NCBI GenBank assembly: GCA_030150135.1
Contig: JASLGO010000062.1
Location: forward strand, 1 to 44,749
Source of the DNA: Aquirhabdus sp.
GTDB taxonomy: Bacteria > Pseudomonadota > Gammaproteobacteria > Pseudomonadales > Moraxellaceae
Direction of reading: 5' to 3'
DNA length: 44,749 nt
Shown here: one piece after another, positions 1-9,751 of the stretch
How the letters are laid out: each line of letters begins with the position of its first letter
Position numbering within the stretch: position 1 is the first letter of the stretch
Notes under the pieces: generated by a model
Told to the model about the DNA's origin: nothing
The model's database searches: none
The model's input: the letters and a program-made list of their open reading frames with translations, nothing else
Made by a program: the position numbers and the translations under genes

Positions 1-73
1 TGCTTCCTCTAGTGAAAGTATGCGATTTTGGCTATGATATGCCTCTTTAAAATCTGTACGCGAGGCAACACTT

Positions 74-1378
74 GTGAAACCAGTCAAACTGGCAATTTTG
101 GGTCTAGGAACCGTAGGCGGCGGCGCTGTGCGCTTGCTACAAGACAATGCTGCAGAAATTGCACGACGTACGGGTCATGAGATTCAAATTACGCATGTGG
201 GTAGTCGTCGTCCGCGTCCAGATCTCGCCTTAGACGGCGTCAAACTCAGCAATGATTTATTGGACATCGTCAAACAAGATGATGTCGATATCGTCGTGGA
301 AGTGATTGGCGGCACAACACTTGCGCATGATGTCGTGATGACGGCAATCAAACATGGCAAACACGTTGTCACGGCAAACAAAGCCTTGCTCGCTGAATAC
401 GGCAACGAAATTTTCCAAGCTGCGGAAGCGGCAGGTGTTTATATTGCGTTTGAAGCGGCAGTGGCTGGCGGTATTCCAATCATCAAAGTGCTACGCGAAG
501 GTCTTTCTGCAAATCGTATCGACTGGCTAGCTGGCATTATCAATGGCACAGGCAATTTCATCCTGACCGAAATGCGTGAGAAAGGTCGTGCATTTGCTGA
601 TGTTCTGACGGAAGCTCAAGCATTAGGTTATGCAGAAGCTGATCCAACATTCGATGTCGAAGGGATTGATGCTGCACACAAATTGACGTTACTCGCATCA
701 CTCGCTTTCGGTATCCCACTACAGTTTGAAAAAGTCTACACCGAAGGCATTACCAAGCTCACTGCTGAAGATGTCACTTACGCAGAAGAGCTCGGCTATC
801 GCATCAAGCACCTCGGTATTGCTAAACGCACTGATGCTGGCTTTGAACTCCGTGTTCACCCAACATTGATTCCGGAACATCGCCTAATCGCAAACGTCAA
901 CGGTGTGAAGAATGCCGTACTCGTCCACTCTAATGCCGTTGGCCCAACCTTATACTACGGTGCTGGTGCTGGCGCAGGACCGACTGCTTCTGCGATTGTT
1001 GCTGACGTCGTGGATTTGGTTCGTGCATTGGGTCAACAAGGTGCTGGACGTGTACCTCACTTGGCATTCCAACCAGAATCACTGGTCAACACACCAATTT
1101 TACCCGCTGATCAGATGCATACCGCGTACTATCTACGCCTATCAGCACAAGATCACCCAGGTGTACTGTCGGATGTCACAGGCATCCTTAGTCGTGCAGG
1201 CATTAACATCGACGCGATTCTGCAAAAACCAATTCAAGAAAAAGGCAATGTTCCCGTCATTATCCTGACTCAGCCTGTCCTTGAAGCCACGATGAATACC
1301 GCAATTCGCGAAATCGAAGCGCTGACTGCAATTGAAGCGCCTGTGGTTCGTATTCGTTTAGAAACTTTAGATGGTTAA
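74..1378 (+). CDS. hom: Homoserine dehydrogenase
   Basis: Reduces aspartate semialdehyde to homoserine, the branch point towards threonine and methionine, in the cytoplasm. The 434-residue protein opens with a Rossmann dinucleotide-binding motif (LGLGTVGGG, about residues 9-17), continues with the catalytic and substrate domain containing the AGIINGTGNF segment (about 153-162), and ends with an ACT domain (about 355-430) of the kind that gives threonine feedback control. The start is GTG, preceded by GAGG at 62-65 with 8 bases spacing. It is a stand-alone enzyme, not fused to aspartokinase. It is followed by its own terminator and then, 275 bp on, by thrC, so the two threonine genes are neighbours but probably separate transcripts. 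Length and motifs are normal for the family. Confidence 0.97.
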   Translation: MKPVKLAILGLGTVGGGAVRLLQDNAAEIARRTGHEIQITHVGSRRPRPDLALDGVKLSNDLLDIVKQDDVDIVVEVIGGTTLAHDVVMTAIKHGKHVVTANKALLAEYGNEIFQAAEAAGVYIAFEAAVAGGIPIIKVLREGLSANRIDWLAGIINGTGNFILTEMREKGRAFADVLTEAQALGYAEADPTFDVEGIDAAHKLTLLASLAFGIPLQFEKVYTEGITKLTAEDVTYAEELGYRIKHLGIAKRTDAGFELRVHPTLIPEHRLIANVNGVKNAVLVHSNAVGPTLYYGAGAGAGPTASAIVADVVDLVRALGQQGAGRVPHLAFQPESLVNTPILPADQMHTAYYLRLSAQDHPGVLSDVTGILSRAGINIDAILQKPIQEKGNVPVIILTQPVLEATMNTAIREIEALTAIEAPVVRIRLETLDG

Positions 1379-1411
1379 TACAGATGGTTGATTTTGCATT
1401 AGATTAAATGG

Positions 1412-1440
1412 AAGCCCTCGATGAGATCGGGGGCTTTTTT
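1412..1440 (+). terminator. Intrinsic terminator after hom
   Basis: The stem AGCCC-T-CGAT pairs with ATCG-G-GGGCT around a GAG loop and is followed by a run of six T. It lies 34 bases after the hom stop codon. Confidence 0.9.
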
Positions 1441-1468
1441 ATGGCTATGTGGTTGTGATCAGTATTCC

Positions 1469-1535
1469 GTAGGGGCGTACCCTTGTGGTCGCCCTAAACC
1501 GACATCAAAAGGGCAACCACAAGGGTAGCCCCTAC
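1469..1535. repeat. Imperfect intergenic inverted repeat
   Basis: Two arms of about 27 bases (starting GTAGGGGCGTACCCTTGTGG at 1469 and ending with its near complement at 1535) flank a short spacer, so the segment folds into one long hairpin. It lies between the hom terminator and thrC, contains no ORF and has no T-tract. The arms are of the GTAGGGGC-type palindromic repeat seen dispersed in many bacterial genomes. That class assignment is from general knowledge and copy number cannot be checked here. Confidence 0.7.
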
Positions 1536-1653
1536 AAGAATTATTAATCCTCTTTACTAGCCTTAATCATCAAATCATGCAAATTTTGCTCGACTAAACG
1601 CACCATAATAGAGACAATATTCAGCTCATATTTACAACATTCGTTCGAATCTT

Positions 1654-3114
1654 ATGCAATACGCCTCAACTCGTGGACATGCCACCGCACAAAACTTCTC
1701 CGAAATCCTTTTAGCGGGTCTTGCACCTGATGGTGGTCTGTATTTACCACAATCTTATCCGCAAGTGACTCAAGATGAACTTAATGCTTGGCGCTCATTG
1801 TCCTACGCGGAACTTGCATTTGAAGTGCTGCGCAAGTTTGCTACAGATATTCCTGAAGCCGATCTCAAAGCACTGGTTGAAAAAACTTACACCGCCGAAG
1901 TTTATCGCAATGCGCGCGTCGATGAAGATGCAAGCCAAATTACCCCGCTTCGCACGCTCGAAGATCAAAATGGTCGCAAACTGATTCTGCAAGCGCTATC
2001 AAACGGCCCAACTCTCGCATTTAAAGACATGGCGATGCAGCTGCTCGGCAATCTGTTTGAATATACGCTGGATAAACAAAAAGAAGAGCTTAATATCTTC
2101 GGTGCAACATCGGGTGATACAGGTAGCGCCGCAGAATACGCCATGCGCGGCAAGCATGGTATCCGTGTATTCATGCTGTCACCGCATAAAAAAATGAGTG
2201 CATTCCAAACTGCACAAATGTTTAGTCTACAAGACCCTAATATTTTCAACATTGCTGTCGAAGGCGTGTTTGATGATTGTCAGGATATGGTCAAAGCCGT
2301 ATCCAATTATCATGCGTTCAAAAACCAACAAAAAATTGGCACGGTCAACTCAATTAACTGGGCACGTGTTGTTGCACAAGTGGTGTATTACTTCCGTGGT
2401 TACTTGGGCGCAACCACCAGCAATGATCAAAAAGTATCATTCACCGTGCCATCAGGTAATTTTGGCAATATCTGTGCGGGTCATATTGCACGCATGATGG
2501 GACTACCGATCGAAAAACTGGTTGTTGCAACCAATGAAAACGATGTGCTCGATGAGTTCTTCCGCACAGGCATCTATCGCGTACGCAAATCTGCGGAAAC
2601 TTGGCATACAACCAGCCCGTCCATGGATATTTCCAAAGCCTCTAACTTTGAACGTTTTATTCATGACCTATTGGATGGTGATGCTGACCGCGTTGCGGCA
2701 TTGTTCCGCAAAGTTGAAACCAGCGGTGGTTTTGATCTGTCAGGTCAAGCAGGCAGTGATGGTGATGAGTTCAACAAAGTTGCCAAATTCGGATTCCAAT
2801 CAGGCAAATCGGTGCATGCTGATCGCTTGAATACCATTCGTCTTGTTGAACAAAAGTATGGCATTACCATTGATACACATACCGCGGATGGCATCAAAGT
2901 TGCACTTGAGCATATTGAAGATGGTGTTCCGATGATCGTACTCGAAACTGCTCTGGCTGCAAAATTTAATGAAACCATTCAGGAAGCGCTTGGACGCGAT
3001 GCAGAGCGTCCTGTGGGTTTTGAAAATATCGAAGCGTTGCCACAGCACTTTACAGTGATGACAACAGATGTTACAAAGATGAAAGCGTTTATTGCCTTAC
3101 ATACTGGACGATAA
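1654..3114 (+). CDS. thrC: Threonine synthase
   Basis: PLP enzyme converting O-phosphohomoserine to threonine, the last step of the pathway served by hom. The 486-residue length fits the long (gammaproteobacterial or fungal) type. The PLP-binding lysine is Lys124 in the LAFKDMA motif. The phosphate-binding GATSGDTGSAA loop (about 150-160) and the SGNFGNICAG segment (about 270-279) are present. The ATG lies in a context with no clear Shine-Dalgarno sequence (TCGAATCTT upstream), which is weak but the N-terminus (MQYASTRG) is typical of the family. It stands alone after hom's terminator and no partner gene is fused or overlapping. Confidence 0.97.
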   Translation: MQYASTRGHATAQNFSEILLAGLAPDGGLYLPQSYPQVTQDELNAWRSLSYAELAFEVLRKFATDIPEADLKALVEKTYTAEVYRNARVDEDASQITPLRTLEDQNGRKLILQALSNGPTLAFKDMAMQLLGNLFEYTLDKQKEELNIFGATSGDTGSAAEYAMRGKHGIRVFMLSPHKKMSAFQTAQMFSLQDPNIFNIAVEGVFDDCQDMVKAVSNYHAFKNQQKIGTVNSINWARVVAQVVYYFRGYLGATTSNDQKVSFTVPSGNFGNICAGHIARMMGLPIEKLVVATNENDVLDEFFRTGIYRVRKSAETWHTTSPSMDISKASNFERFIHDLLDGDADRVAALFRKVETSGGFDLSGQAGSDGDEFNKVAKFGFQSGKSVHADRLNTIRLVEQKYGITIDTHTADGIKVALEHIEDGVPMIVLETALAAKFNETIQEALGRDAERPVGFENIEALPQHFTVMTTDVTKMKAFIALHTGR

Positions 3115-3242
3115 TTTGAACGACTAGAAAGCGACAAGGATGTCGTTTCGTCAGATAAGAACTATCGTATAAGATCTATTTACACTGAATACTGATACAA
3201 GAAGACTCCCTGCACGGACTATTTTTGGAGCTGCATAGTTTC

Positions 3243-4376
3243 ATGACAAAAGAAAAAAAGAGGCTCAGTATTTTCAGTTTCTTTTCTGAACCTGAAAATT
3301 TATTAGAAAAAAAGCTCGAAGATCATCGAACTTTTAGTGCCATCATGTTTGCCATGACCGCACTCATTGGCACATCCCACTGGGTTTGGGATTATGTGAC
3401 TGATCCTATCGGTGCGCGAAATACCATATTTTTACGACTTCTTTTTTTAATACTCTTTGCCTATTCTTTTGCATTTCTGCATGTCAAAAGCCGCCGTGTT
3501 CTCGAATTTGCCTCTGTGATGATCGGTTTACTGCTGCTGATCAACTACGTAGAAATCCTAAATCGACTCAATACTGGAATGATCTATGGTATTGGAGGAT
3601 TTGTTTTTTTTCTATTTCTACCATTACTGATGTTTCAAGGTTTTTCAATCCGCGTCAGTGCAATTAGTACATTTTTATTTGCTGCATTTCCACAAATTCT
3701 GGCTCTTCTTGGTGTCGCACATCATTTTCAGCATGCTCAATATGCAGTGCTCATCTGGCCTGCGGCGATTGCCATGATATTGACACACTACGCTTTTGCT
3801 CAAAACTATCGTTTTAGATTTGACTCTGAAACAGCACTTGAATTTGCCTCAAATACAGATCCTTTAACAGGCGTGAGCAATCGTCGATATTTTGTTCCCA
3901 GAATTCGCCATGAACTCATTCGTAGTCAACGTTTTGAACACCCTGTATCACTGATTGTACTAGATATTGATAATTTCAAAAGAATCAACGATGTTTATGG
4001 ACATTCTACAGGTGATGCAGCCATTTGTGCGCTGGCTAATATCTGCCGAAAAATGGCACGCCAGATTGATTTCGTTGCACGTTTAGGTGGAGATGAATTT
4101 GCCATTCTCCTCCTTGAAATTGGTTTAGAAGATGCGTTCGCCGTCGGCGAGCGGATACGTTTAGCAGTTGAAAATACGCCAATTAAGAGCTTTGAAGGAA
4201 TGGACGTAAAGTTCACAGTTAGTATTGGCGTTGCGGAACAACCTACTGGCAATCTGTCAGAGGAATGGCTCATTGAGCTGGCTGATGCTGCGATGTACGA
4301 TGCCAAATCAGCAGGTCGTAATTGTGTTGTGAGTTCAACTCGAGGAACTCATCGAGTCGCAATGACGGAATTATAA
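3243..4376 (+). CDS. Membrane diguanylate cyclase, copy 1 (GGDEF)
   Basis: Predicted to make cyclic di-GMP from two GTP at the inner membrane. About residues 30-200 hold roughly six hydrophobic segments with no recognised sensor fold, followed by a GGDEF domain (about 215-370) whose active-site GGDEF begins at residue 282. An allosteric inhibitory-site motif RxxD (RQID) lies five residues before it, so product inhibition is expected. An upstream TTG at 3225 is in frame, but ATG 3243 is preferred because it aligns with the starts of the two paralogues at 4444 and 27142, in which the motif also begins at residue 282. It is followed 67 bp on by copy 2 in the same direction, so this looks like a tandem duplication. 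Confidence 0.9.
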   Translation: MTKEKKRLSIFSFFSEPENLLEKKLEDHRTFSAIMFAMTALIGTSHWVWDYVTDPIGARNTIFLRLLFLILFAYSFAFLHVKSRRVLEFASVMIGLLLLINYVEILNRLNTGMIYGIGGFVFFLFLPLLMFQGFSIRVSAISTFLFAAFPQILALLGVAHHFQHAQYAVLIWPAAIAMILTHYAFAQNYRFRFDSETALEFASNTDPLTGVSNRRYFVPRIRHELIRSQRFEHPVSLIVLDIDNFKRINDVYGHSTGDAAICALANICRKMARQIDFVARLGGDEFAILLLEIGLEDAFAVGERIRLAVENTPIKSFEGMDVKFTVSIGVAEQPTGNLSEEWLIELADAAMYDAKSAGRNCVVSSTRGTHRVAMTEL

Positions 4377-4443
4377 GGCACACGGCAGATTAGCCAATCA
4401 CTTAATGTAAACTCGGTTAGGAGCGTTCTGGAGCAATCGTCTG

Positions 4444-5571
4444 GTGAAAATCAAGCAAGTTGCTTCGCACTTTTTGGAATTACTCGCTGAACCTGAACCT
4501 CTGCTCAAACAAAAATGGGAGGATCATCGGTCACTGAGTTTAGTCATGCTTATTGTTACGGCTTTCCTTGGTCTCTTAGAGTGGTCATCAGACTACGCCA
4601 CGGATCCTGTGGGCGCTATGAATACGATTGGATTGCGACTCACCTATTTGTCCATGCTCGCTTTTCCTTTCAGTTTTAAATATATCAAAAACCGTCGCGT
4701 GATCGAATTTGCAGTGGTTGCGGCAGGACTCATCGGTCTGATTACATTTGTCGAAATCCTCAACAGACTCAACATGGGGATGATTTATGGTTTTGGCGGC
4801 TTTACGCTCTTCTTATTTATTCCGCTGTTGATCGGTCAAGGTTTTTCATTACGCGTCAATCTCATTGCCATATTCTTGTATGCGGCATTTCCACCTTTTT
4901 TAAATGCCACAGGCTTCGTTCGTAATTTTGAATCTGTTCATTATGCCGTACTCATTTGGCCGACTGCGATTGTCGTAATGATCGCACATTGTGCTTTTGC
5001 GCACAGCTATCGACTTCGGTATGAGTCGGAACTCGCACTACAGACCGCATCAAATTCAGACCCAATGACAGGTTTAAGTAATCGGCGTTATTTTATGCCG
5101 TTACTCAGACAAGAAATATCGCGCGCCTCTCGTTTTATGCACCCGCTATCATTGCTCATGCTGGATATTGATCACTTTAAAGAGATCAATGACATACATG
5201 GACATCCTACGGGCGATCTCGTCATCTGTACTATTGCTAACATCTGCCAGAATACTGCACGTCAAATCGATACGCCAGCACGTATAGGCGGAGAAGAGTT
5301 TGCGATATTACTACCAGAAGTCGGGATAGAAGGTGCTCTCATCGCCGCCGAAAGAATTCGCACAGCGGTAGAAAACACTGAGATCAAAAGCATAGAGGGA
5401 ATTCCTTTATCTTTTACGATTAGCATCGGCGTTGCGGAACGACCTTTAGACGTGGTGTCAGACAAACAACTGATTGCATTGGCTGATGCTGCACTATACA
5501 AAGCCAAAGCCTCTGGTCGAAATTGTGTTAAAAGTACAGAGCTTCCACAACGTCATCTCCGTCGCCTATAA
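4444..5571 (+). CDS. Membrane diguanylate cyclase, copy 2 (GGEEF)
   Basis: Paralogue of the gene just upstream, 375 residues, GTG start. The N-terminus has the same EP-x-PLL-x-DHR signature before the first hydrophobic segment, then about six membrane segments and a GGDEF-family domain with an intact GGEEF at residue 282 and an RQID inhibitory site before it. It should therefore be an active, product-inhibited cyclic di-GMP synthase. The membrane part keeps blocks shared with the other two paralogues (TDPxGAxNTI, EILNRLNxGMIYG, YAVLIWP). Different input to the sensor part is the obvious reason to keep several copies, but the ligand is unknown. Confidence 0.9.
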   Translation: MKIKQVASHFLELLAEPEPLLKQKWEDHRSLSLVMLIVTAFLGLLEWSSDYATDPVGAMNTIGLRLTYLSMLAFPFSFKYIKNRRVIEFAVVAAGLIGLITFVEILNRLNMGMIYGFGGFTLFLFIPLLIGQGFSLRVNLIAIFLYAAFPPFLNATGFVRNFESVHYAVLIWPTAIVVMIAHCAFAHSYRLRYESELALQTASNSDPMTGLSNRRYFMPLLRQEISRASRFMHPLSLLMLDIDHFKEINDIHGHPTGDLVICTIANICQNTARQIDTPARIGGEEFAILLPEVGIEGALIAAERIRTAVENTEIKSIEGIPLSFTISIGVAERPLDVVSDKQLIALADAALYKAKASGRNCVKSTELPQRHLRRL

Positions 5572-5737
5572 AAACGATAAAGCACAGTTGCATAAAAAAA
5601 CAATCCGATGTGGTCAAGCCTGCACCTCGCGATCAAATCAAGCGTAGAATAAAGATCATATCGCACGACTCAAAGGACGAGTCGATGGTAGTCCAATGTG
5701 TCACGCCTGTTCTTTGTCAGCTTACACCGAGGTCATC

Positions 5738-8581
5738 ATGTCAGTACAAAACCAACATAATCTGCATAACAGCCTACAAACCATTACGCTTAAAAATGGT
5801 GAAACACAAAAAATATATTCTCTACCTGCTCTAGAAACCGCTGAAGTTGGGCCAATTTCTAAACTACCTATTTCAATTCGCATCGTGCTCGAATCTGTAC
5901 TTCGTAATGTCGATGGTAAAAAAATTACATTCGAACACGTGAGACAACTTGCCAATTGGCAGCCCAATGCTAATCGGGTTGATGAAATTCCTTTTGTGGT
6001 TGCGCGGGTTGTTCTGCAAGATTTTACGGGTGTGCCATTACTTGCCGACTTGGCTGCAATGCGCAATGTCGCAAAGAAAATGGGCAAAAACCCCAAAACG
6101 ATTGAGCCTCTTGTGCCTGTTGATCTGGTCGTCGATCACTCCGTACAAGTCGATTTTTATGGCACGCCAGATGCGTTACGCAAAAATATGGAACTGGAGT
6201 TCAAACGCAATCATGAGCGCTACCAGTTCATGAAATGGGGGATGCAGGCATTCGATACCTTTGGTGTTGTGCCGCCTGGATTCGGAATCGTACATCAGGT
6301 GAATCTAGAATATCTGTTTCACGGCGTACAGCAAAAAAATGGCGTACTCTACCCCGATACGCTCGTAGGAACAGACTCTCATACCACCATGATTAATGCA
6401 GTCGGAGTCGTCGGCTGGGGTGTTGGCGGCATTGAAGCGGAAGCTGGGATGCTAGGGCAACCTGTTTATTTCCTGACACCAGATGTGGTGGGTGTGGAGC
6501 TTAAAGGTAAACTTAAAGAAGGCGTCACCGCAACAGATCTCGTGCTCACCATCACCGAGATGCTACGTAAAGCCAAAGTCGTCGGCAAATTTGTCGAGTT
6601 CATTGGTGAAGGAACTGCTTCATTATCACTGACAGATCGTGCAACCATTGCCAATATGGCACCTGAATACGGGGCAACGATGGGTTTCTTCCCTATTGAT
6701 CAAGTGACCGTTGATTACATGCGCGGTACTGGACGCAGCGAAAAAGACATTGATGCGTTTGAAACCTATTTTAAAGCACAAAACCTGTTTGGCATTCCCA
6801 AAGCAGGCGAGCTGGAATACAGCCAAAACCTCAGCCTAGATCTCAGTACAATCGTTCCGTCATTAGCAGGGCCAAAGCGCCCACAAGATCGGATTGAACT
6901 GTCCAAAATGGCTAACAAATTTGACTATCTCTTCAGCGCGCCGCTATTAGACAATGGTTTTAACAAAAATGCAGGCGATCTGCATACACGCTACATCACT
7001 AAACGTACCTATAATGAGGATGCCCAAGTTCCTCACAAATCAGAATATTTAGGAACAATTGTTCGCGGCGAAGCCGATATGATGGCTAACCGTCCAACAA
7101 CAGATATTCATATTCCACCGATGCCGAGTGATTCCGATTTTCTCGATATTGGACATGGTGATGTCTTAATCGCTGCAATCACTTCGTGCACCAACACCTC
7201 CAATCCTACAGTGCTGCTCGGCGCAGGATTATTGGCAAAAAAAGCTGTCGAAAAAGGCTTAACCGTTCATCCTCGGGTCAAAACCTCCTTCGGCCCCGGC
7301 TCTCGCGTTGTTCCTGAATACCTCACAGCAGCAGGCTTACAACGCTATCTAGATCAACTCGGGTTCAATGTCGCAGCATTTGGATGCACGACCTGTATTG
7401 GAAATGCTGGTGATTTGGCGGCTGAATTTAATGAAGCGATTGTCGATAAAGATATTATTGCTGCGGCAGTATTATCAGGAAACCGTAATTTTGAAGCACG
7501 GATTCACCCTAATATTCGGGCAAACTTCCTTGCCTCTCCACCTCTCGTCGTTGCCTTTGCACTGGCAGGTCGCGTCAACATTGACATGACCACAGAGCCT
7601 CTTGGAATTGGCAAAGACGGACAACCGGTTTATCTCAAAGACATCTGGCCAAGCGATGAAGAAATTAAATCCTTATTGAAATTTGCCCATAATCCTGAAG
7701 TCTATCGGGAAAAATACGCTGACTTTACCAAAGACAACGATCTGTGGAACAACATTCAAAGCGCACATGGCGATGTCTATACATGGCCAAAATCCACTTA
7801 TATTGCTCAACCGCCTTTCTTTGAAAATTTCAGCATGACACCTAGCCCTGTGCAAGAAATTAAGAAAGCCAAAGCCTTGCTGATCTTGGGTGACTCGGTC
7901 ACGACTGACCATATTTCACCAGCTGGATCGTTCCGTGTGACCACGCCTGCGGGCACTTACTTAACCGAACACGGCGTGCATCTTGCCGACTTCAATACTT
8001 ACGGCTCACGTCGCGGTAATCATGAAATCATGATTCGCGGAACATTTGCCAACGTCCGCGTGAAAAATCTGATGCTGCCATTGAACCCCGATGGTTCGCG
8101 TGTCGAAGGCGGCTTTACGATTTATAACGGCTTACAAACTACCGTATATGACGCAGCAATGCATTACATCGATAAAGGCACGCCAACCATTGTCTTTGCA
8201 GGTGAAGAATACGGCACAGGTTCAAGCCGAGACTGGGCAGCAAAAGGTACGCAACTCCTTGGCGTAAAAGCCGTGATTGCACGGAGTTTTGAGCGGATTC
8301 ATCGGTCTAATCTGGTGGGTATGGGCGTATTACCATTGCAGTTCAAAGGCGATGATTCAATACAAAGTCTAGACCTGCAAGGGAACGAGACCTTTGATCT
8401 GATTGGCGTCAATGACCACATGACACCACAATCCGACATTACCTTGAAGATTACACGTCACAACGGTCAAGTACTGGAAGTTGAACTCTTGTCGCGTATT
8501 GATACGCCAATTGAGGTGGATTATTACAAACATGGCGGTATTCTGCCGTTTGTCTTACGTGAAATTTTAGGAAATACTTGA
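5738..8581 (+). CDS. acnA: Aconitate hydratase A
   Basis: TCA-cycle enzyme isomerising citrate to isocitrate through a [4Fe-4S] cluster. The cluster cysteines are visible as Cys484 (TSCTNTSNP) and the CxxC pair Cys550/Cys553 (FGCTTCIGN). The length of about 947 residues, the HSVQVDFYG block and the C-terminal swivel domain (GSSRDWAAKG, then ARSFERIHRSNL) place it in the AcnA/IRP branch rather than AcnB. An in-frame ATG exists at 5696, but the start at 5738 is preferred: GAGG lies at 5729-5732, five bases upstream, and MSVQNQHNLHNSL resembles the family N-terminus. It is monocistronic in this view. No frameshift or missing motif was seen. Confidence 0.96.
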   Translation: MSVQNQHNLHNSLQTITLKNGETQKIYSLPALETAEVGPISKLPISIRIVLESVLRNVDGKKITFEHVRQLANWQPNANRVDEIPFVVARVVLQDFTGVPLLADLAAMRNVAKKMGKNPKTIEPLVPVDLVVDHSVQVDFYGTPDALRKNMELEFKRNHERYQFMKWGMQAFDTFGVVPPGFGIVHQVNLEYLFHGVQQKNGVLYPDTLVGTDSHTTMINAVGVVGWGVGGIEAEAGMLGQPVYFLTPDVVGVELKGKLKEGVTATDLVLTITEMLRKAKVVGKFVEFIGEGTASLSLTDRATIANMAPEYGATMGFFPIDQVTVDYMRGTGRSEKDIDAFETYFKAQNLFGIPKAGELEYSQNLSLDLSTIVPSLAGPKRPQDRIELSKMANKFDYLFSAPLLDNGFNKNAGDLHTRYITKRTYNEDAQVPHKSEYLGTIVRGEADMMANRPTTDIHIPPMPSDSDFLDIGHGDVLIAAITSCTNTSNPTVLLGAGLLAKKAVEKGLTVHPRVKTSFGPGSRVVPEYLTAAGLQRYLDQLGFNVAAFGCTTCIGNAGDLAAEFNEAIVDKDIIAAAVLSGNRNFEARIHPNIRANFLASPPLVVAFALAGRVNIDMTTEPLGIGKDGQPVYLKDIWPSDEEIKSLLKFAHNPEVYREKYADFTKDNDLWNNIQSAHGDVYTWPKSTYIAQPPFFENFSMTPSPVQEIKKAKALLILGDSVTTDHISPAGSFRVTTPAGTYLTEHGVHLADFNTYGSRRGNHEIMIRGTFANVRVKNLMLPLNPDGSRVEGGFTIYNGLQTTVYDAAMHYIDKGTPTIVFAGEEYGTGSSRDWAAKGTQLLGVKAVIARSFERIHRSNLVGMGVLPLQFKGDDSIQSLDLQGNETFDLIGVNDHMTPQSDITLKITRHNGQVLEVELLSRIDTPIEVDYYKHGGILPFVLREILGNT

Positions 8582-8624
8582 GAGCAATTTATGCTGCTCT
8601 CCTTCCTCTTCAAAGGGATGAGCT

Positions 8625-8660
8625 AGGATTAGTGAAGCACTACTTCACCCTAGCGCAAGA
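8625..8660. repeat. Hairpin after acnA
   Basis: GCTAGG and GTGAAG arms pair with CTTCAC and CCTAGC around a short loop. There is no clear T-tract, so it may be a weak terminator, a transcript-end stabiliser or a dispersed palindrome. Confidence 0.45.
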
Positions 8661-8704
8661 CGGAGCGATAGCGTAGTACGGGATGGTTGTTCATTCGTTG
8701 ATAG

Positions 8705-8726
8705 TCCCTCTTTAGAGAAAGAGGGA
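8705..8726. repeat. Short perfect palindrome
   Basis: TCCCTCTTT, an AGAG loop, then AAAGAGGGA, followed by TTTAGGGAGA. This kind of element is often dispersed in proteobacterial intergenic regions. It lies in the 245-bp gap between acnA and the next gene, where nothing else was recognised. Confidence 0.6.
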
Positions 8727-8829
8727 TTTAGGGAGATTTGAAAACATCTGAAAAATACACATCATATGATGTGTAAATAAAATTGTTACGACAAGGAATG
8801 CATCTCAATTTTATTTGCGAGGTTTGATG

Positions 8830-9690
8830 ATGAACATGATGGCGCACCCGATACACGTCCGAAGTCATTTAGATTTTCATCTGGATGATGTGCCAAAATA
8901 TTGGTTTGGCGGCAATGTATATGCCACGCGATTTATGGATTCAATTTGCATGCTGTTTCCTGTAGGCGAACGTTCCTTCATCAGCAGTATTCGCCCTTAT
9001 CGCGATCAAATTACTGATCCTGAACTCGCCCAAGCTGCGGCGGATTTTTGCATGCAAGAAGGTCAGCATGGTATCCAACACAGTTTGTATAACGAAATAC
9101 TCATCAAGCAAGGCACACCTGCACAAGAGATCATTCAGCAATTTTCAGCATGGCTCGAACATCGTCAAATGAGTCAAAAACAAGATTTACGATTGGCAAT
9201 CACGGCAGCACTGGAACACATGACAGCACTGATGGCGGAAGCGTTGTTTCGCTCACCTGACACGATGGCAAGTGCCCATCCCAATATGCGCGCGCTGCTC
9301 GCTTGGCATGCGATTGAAGAAATGGAACATCGCGCAGTCGCATTCGATGTCCTCACCAAAGTCGTAAAAATCAGTTATCAAAAACGTATTCTCGCCATGT
9401 CGATTATCTTTCCGCAATTCTGGCGTAATGCGTTAGTTCATACTGATAAGATGTTGGCTGGCGATGGTTTTAATCGGTTGCAACGCTTAAATATGGCACG
9501 CAAAACATTGCCGTTATTCTTTGGTCGTCATGGCATCATGACGCGGGTTTTGCCTGAGTTTCGCCAGTATTTTCGACCTGATTTTCATCCGAATAATATT
9601 CCGATGCTCAAGCAATATCCGCGTTGGTTAGAAGTTTATGAGCAAACAGGAAGCCCTCTAAAAGCTGCCGAAATGATGTATGCTGAGTAG
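8830..9690 (+). CDS. Predicted metal-dependent hydrolase (PF10118 type)
   Basis: About 286 residues, resembling the COG3687/PF10118 family of predicted helical metal-dependent hydrolases, whose substrate is not established. Conserved-looking acidic and histidine patches are visible: the FCMQEGQHGIQH block (about residues 80-91) and WHAIEEMEHRAVAFDV (about 158-173), a di-metal-like E-x-x-H arrangement reminiscent of ferritin-like folds. The start is uncertain: GAGG at 8819-8822 favours ATG 8827 or 8830 over the TTG at 8815. No operon partner: the next gene begins 61 bp later with its own ribosome site. Confidence 0.75.
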   Translation: MNMMAHPIHVRSHLDFHLDDVPKYWFGGNVYATRFMDSICMLFPVGERSFISSIRPYRDQITDPELAQAAADFCMQEGQHGIQHSLYNEILIKQGTPAQEIIQQFSAWLEHRQMSQKQDLRLAITAALEHMTALMAEALFRSPDTMASAHPNMRALLAWHAIEEMEHRAVAFDVLTKVVKISYQKRILAMSIIFPQFWRNALVHTDKMLAGDGFNRLQRLNMARKTLPLFFGRHGIMTRVLPEFRQYFRPDFHPNNIPMLKQYPRWLEVYEQTGSPLKAAEMMYAE

Positions 9691-9751
9691 GCAGAGATAA
9701 AAAAACTAACTCTCGCATTTAACTTTTATAATCAAAAAGAAGAGGTTTATC

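Noticed and set aside
3225..3242. TTG start for the first diguanylate cyclase
   Set aside because: Alignment with two paralogues starting at the equivalent Met favours ATG 3243.
8625..8726. Small regulatory RNA gene after acnA
   Set aside because: Two hairpins are visible, but there is no promoter and no T-tract; dispersed palindromes explain them better.
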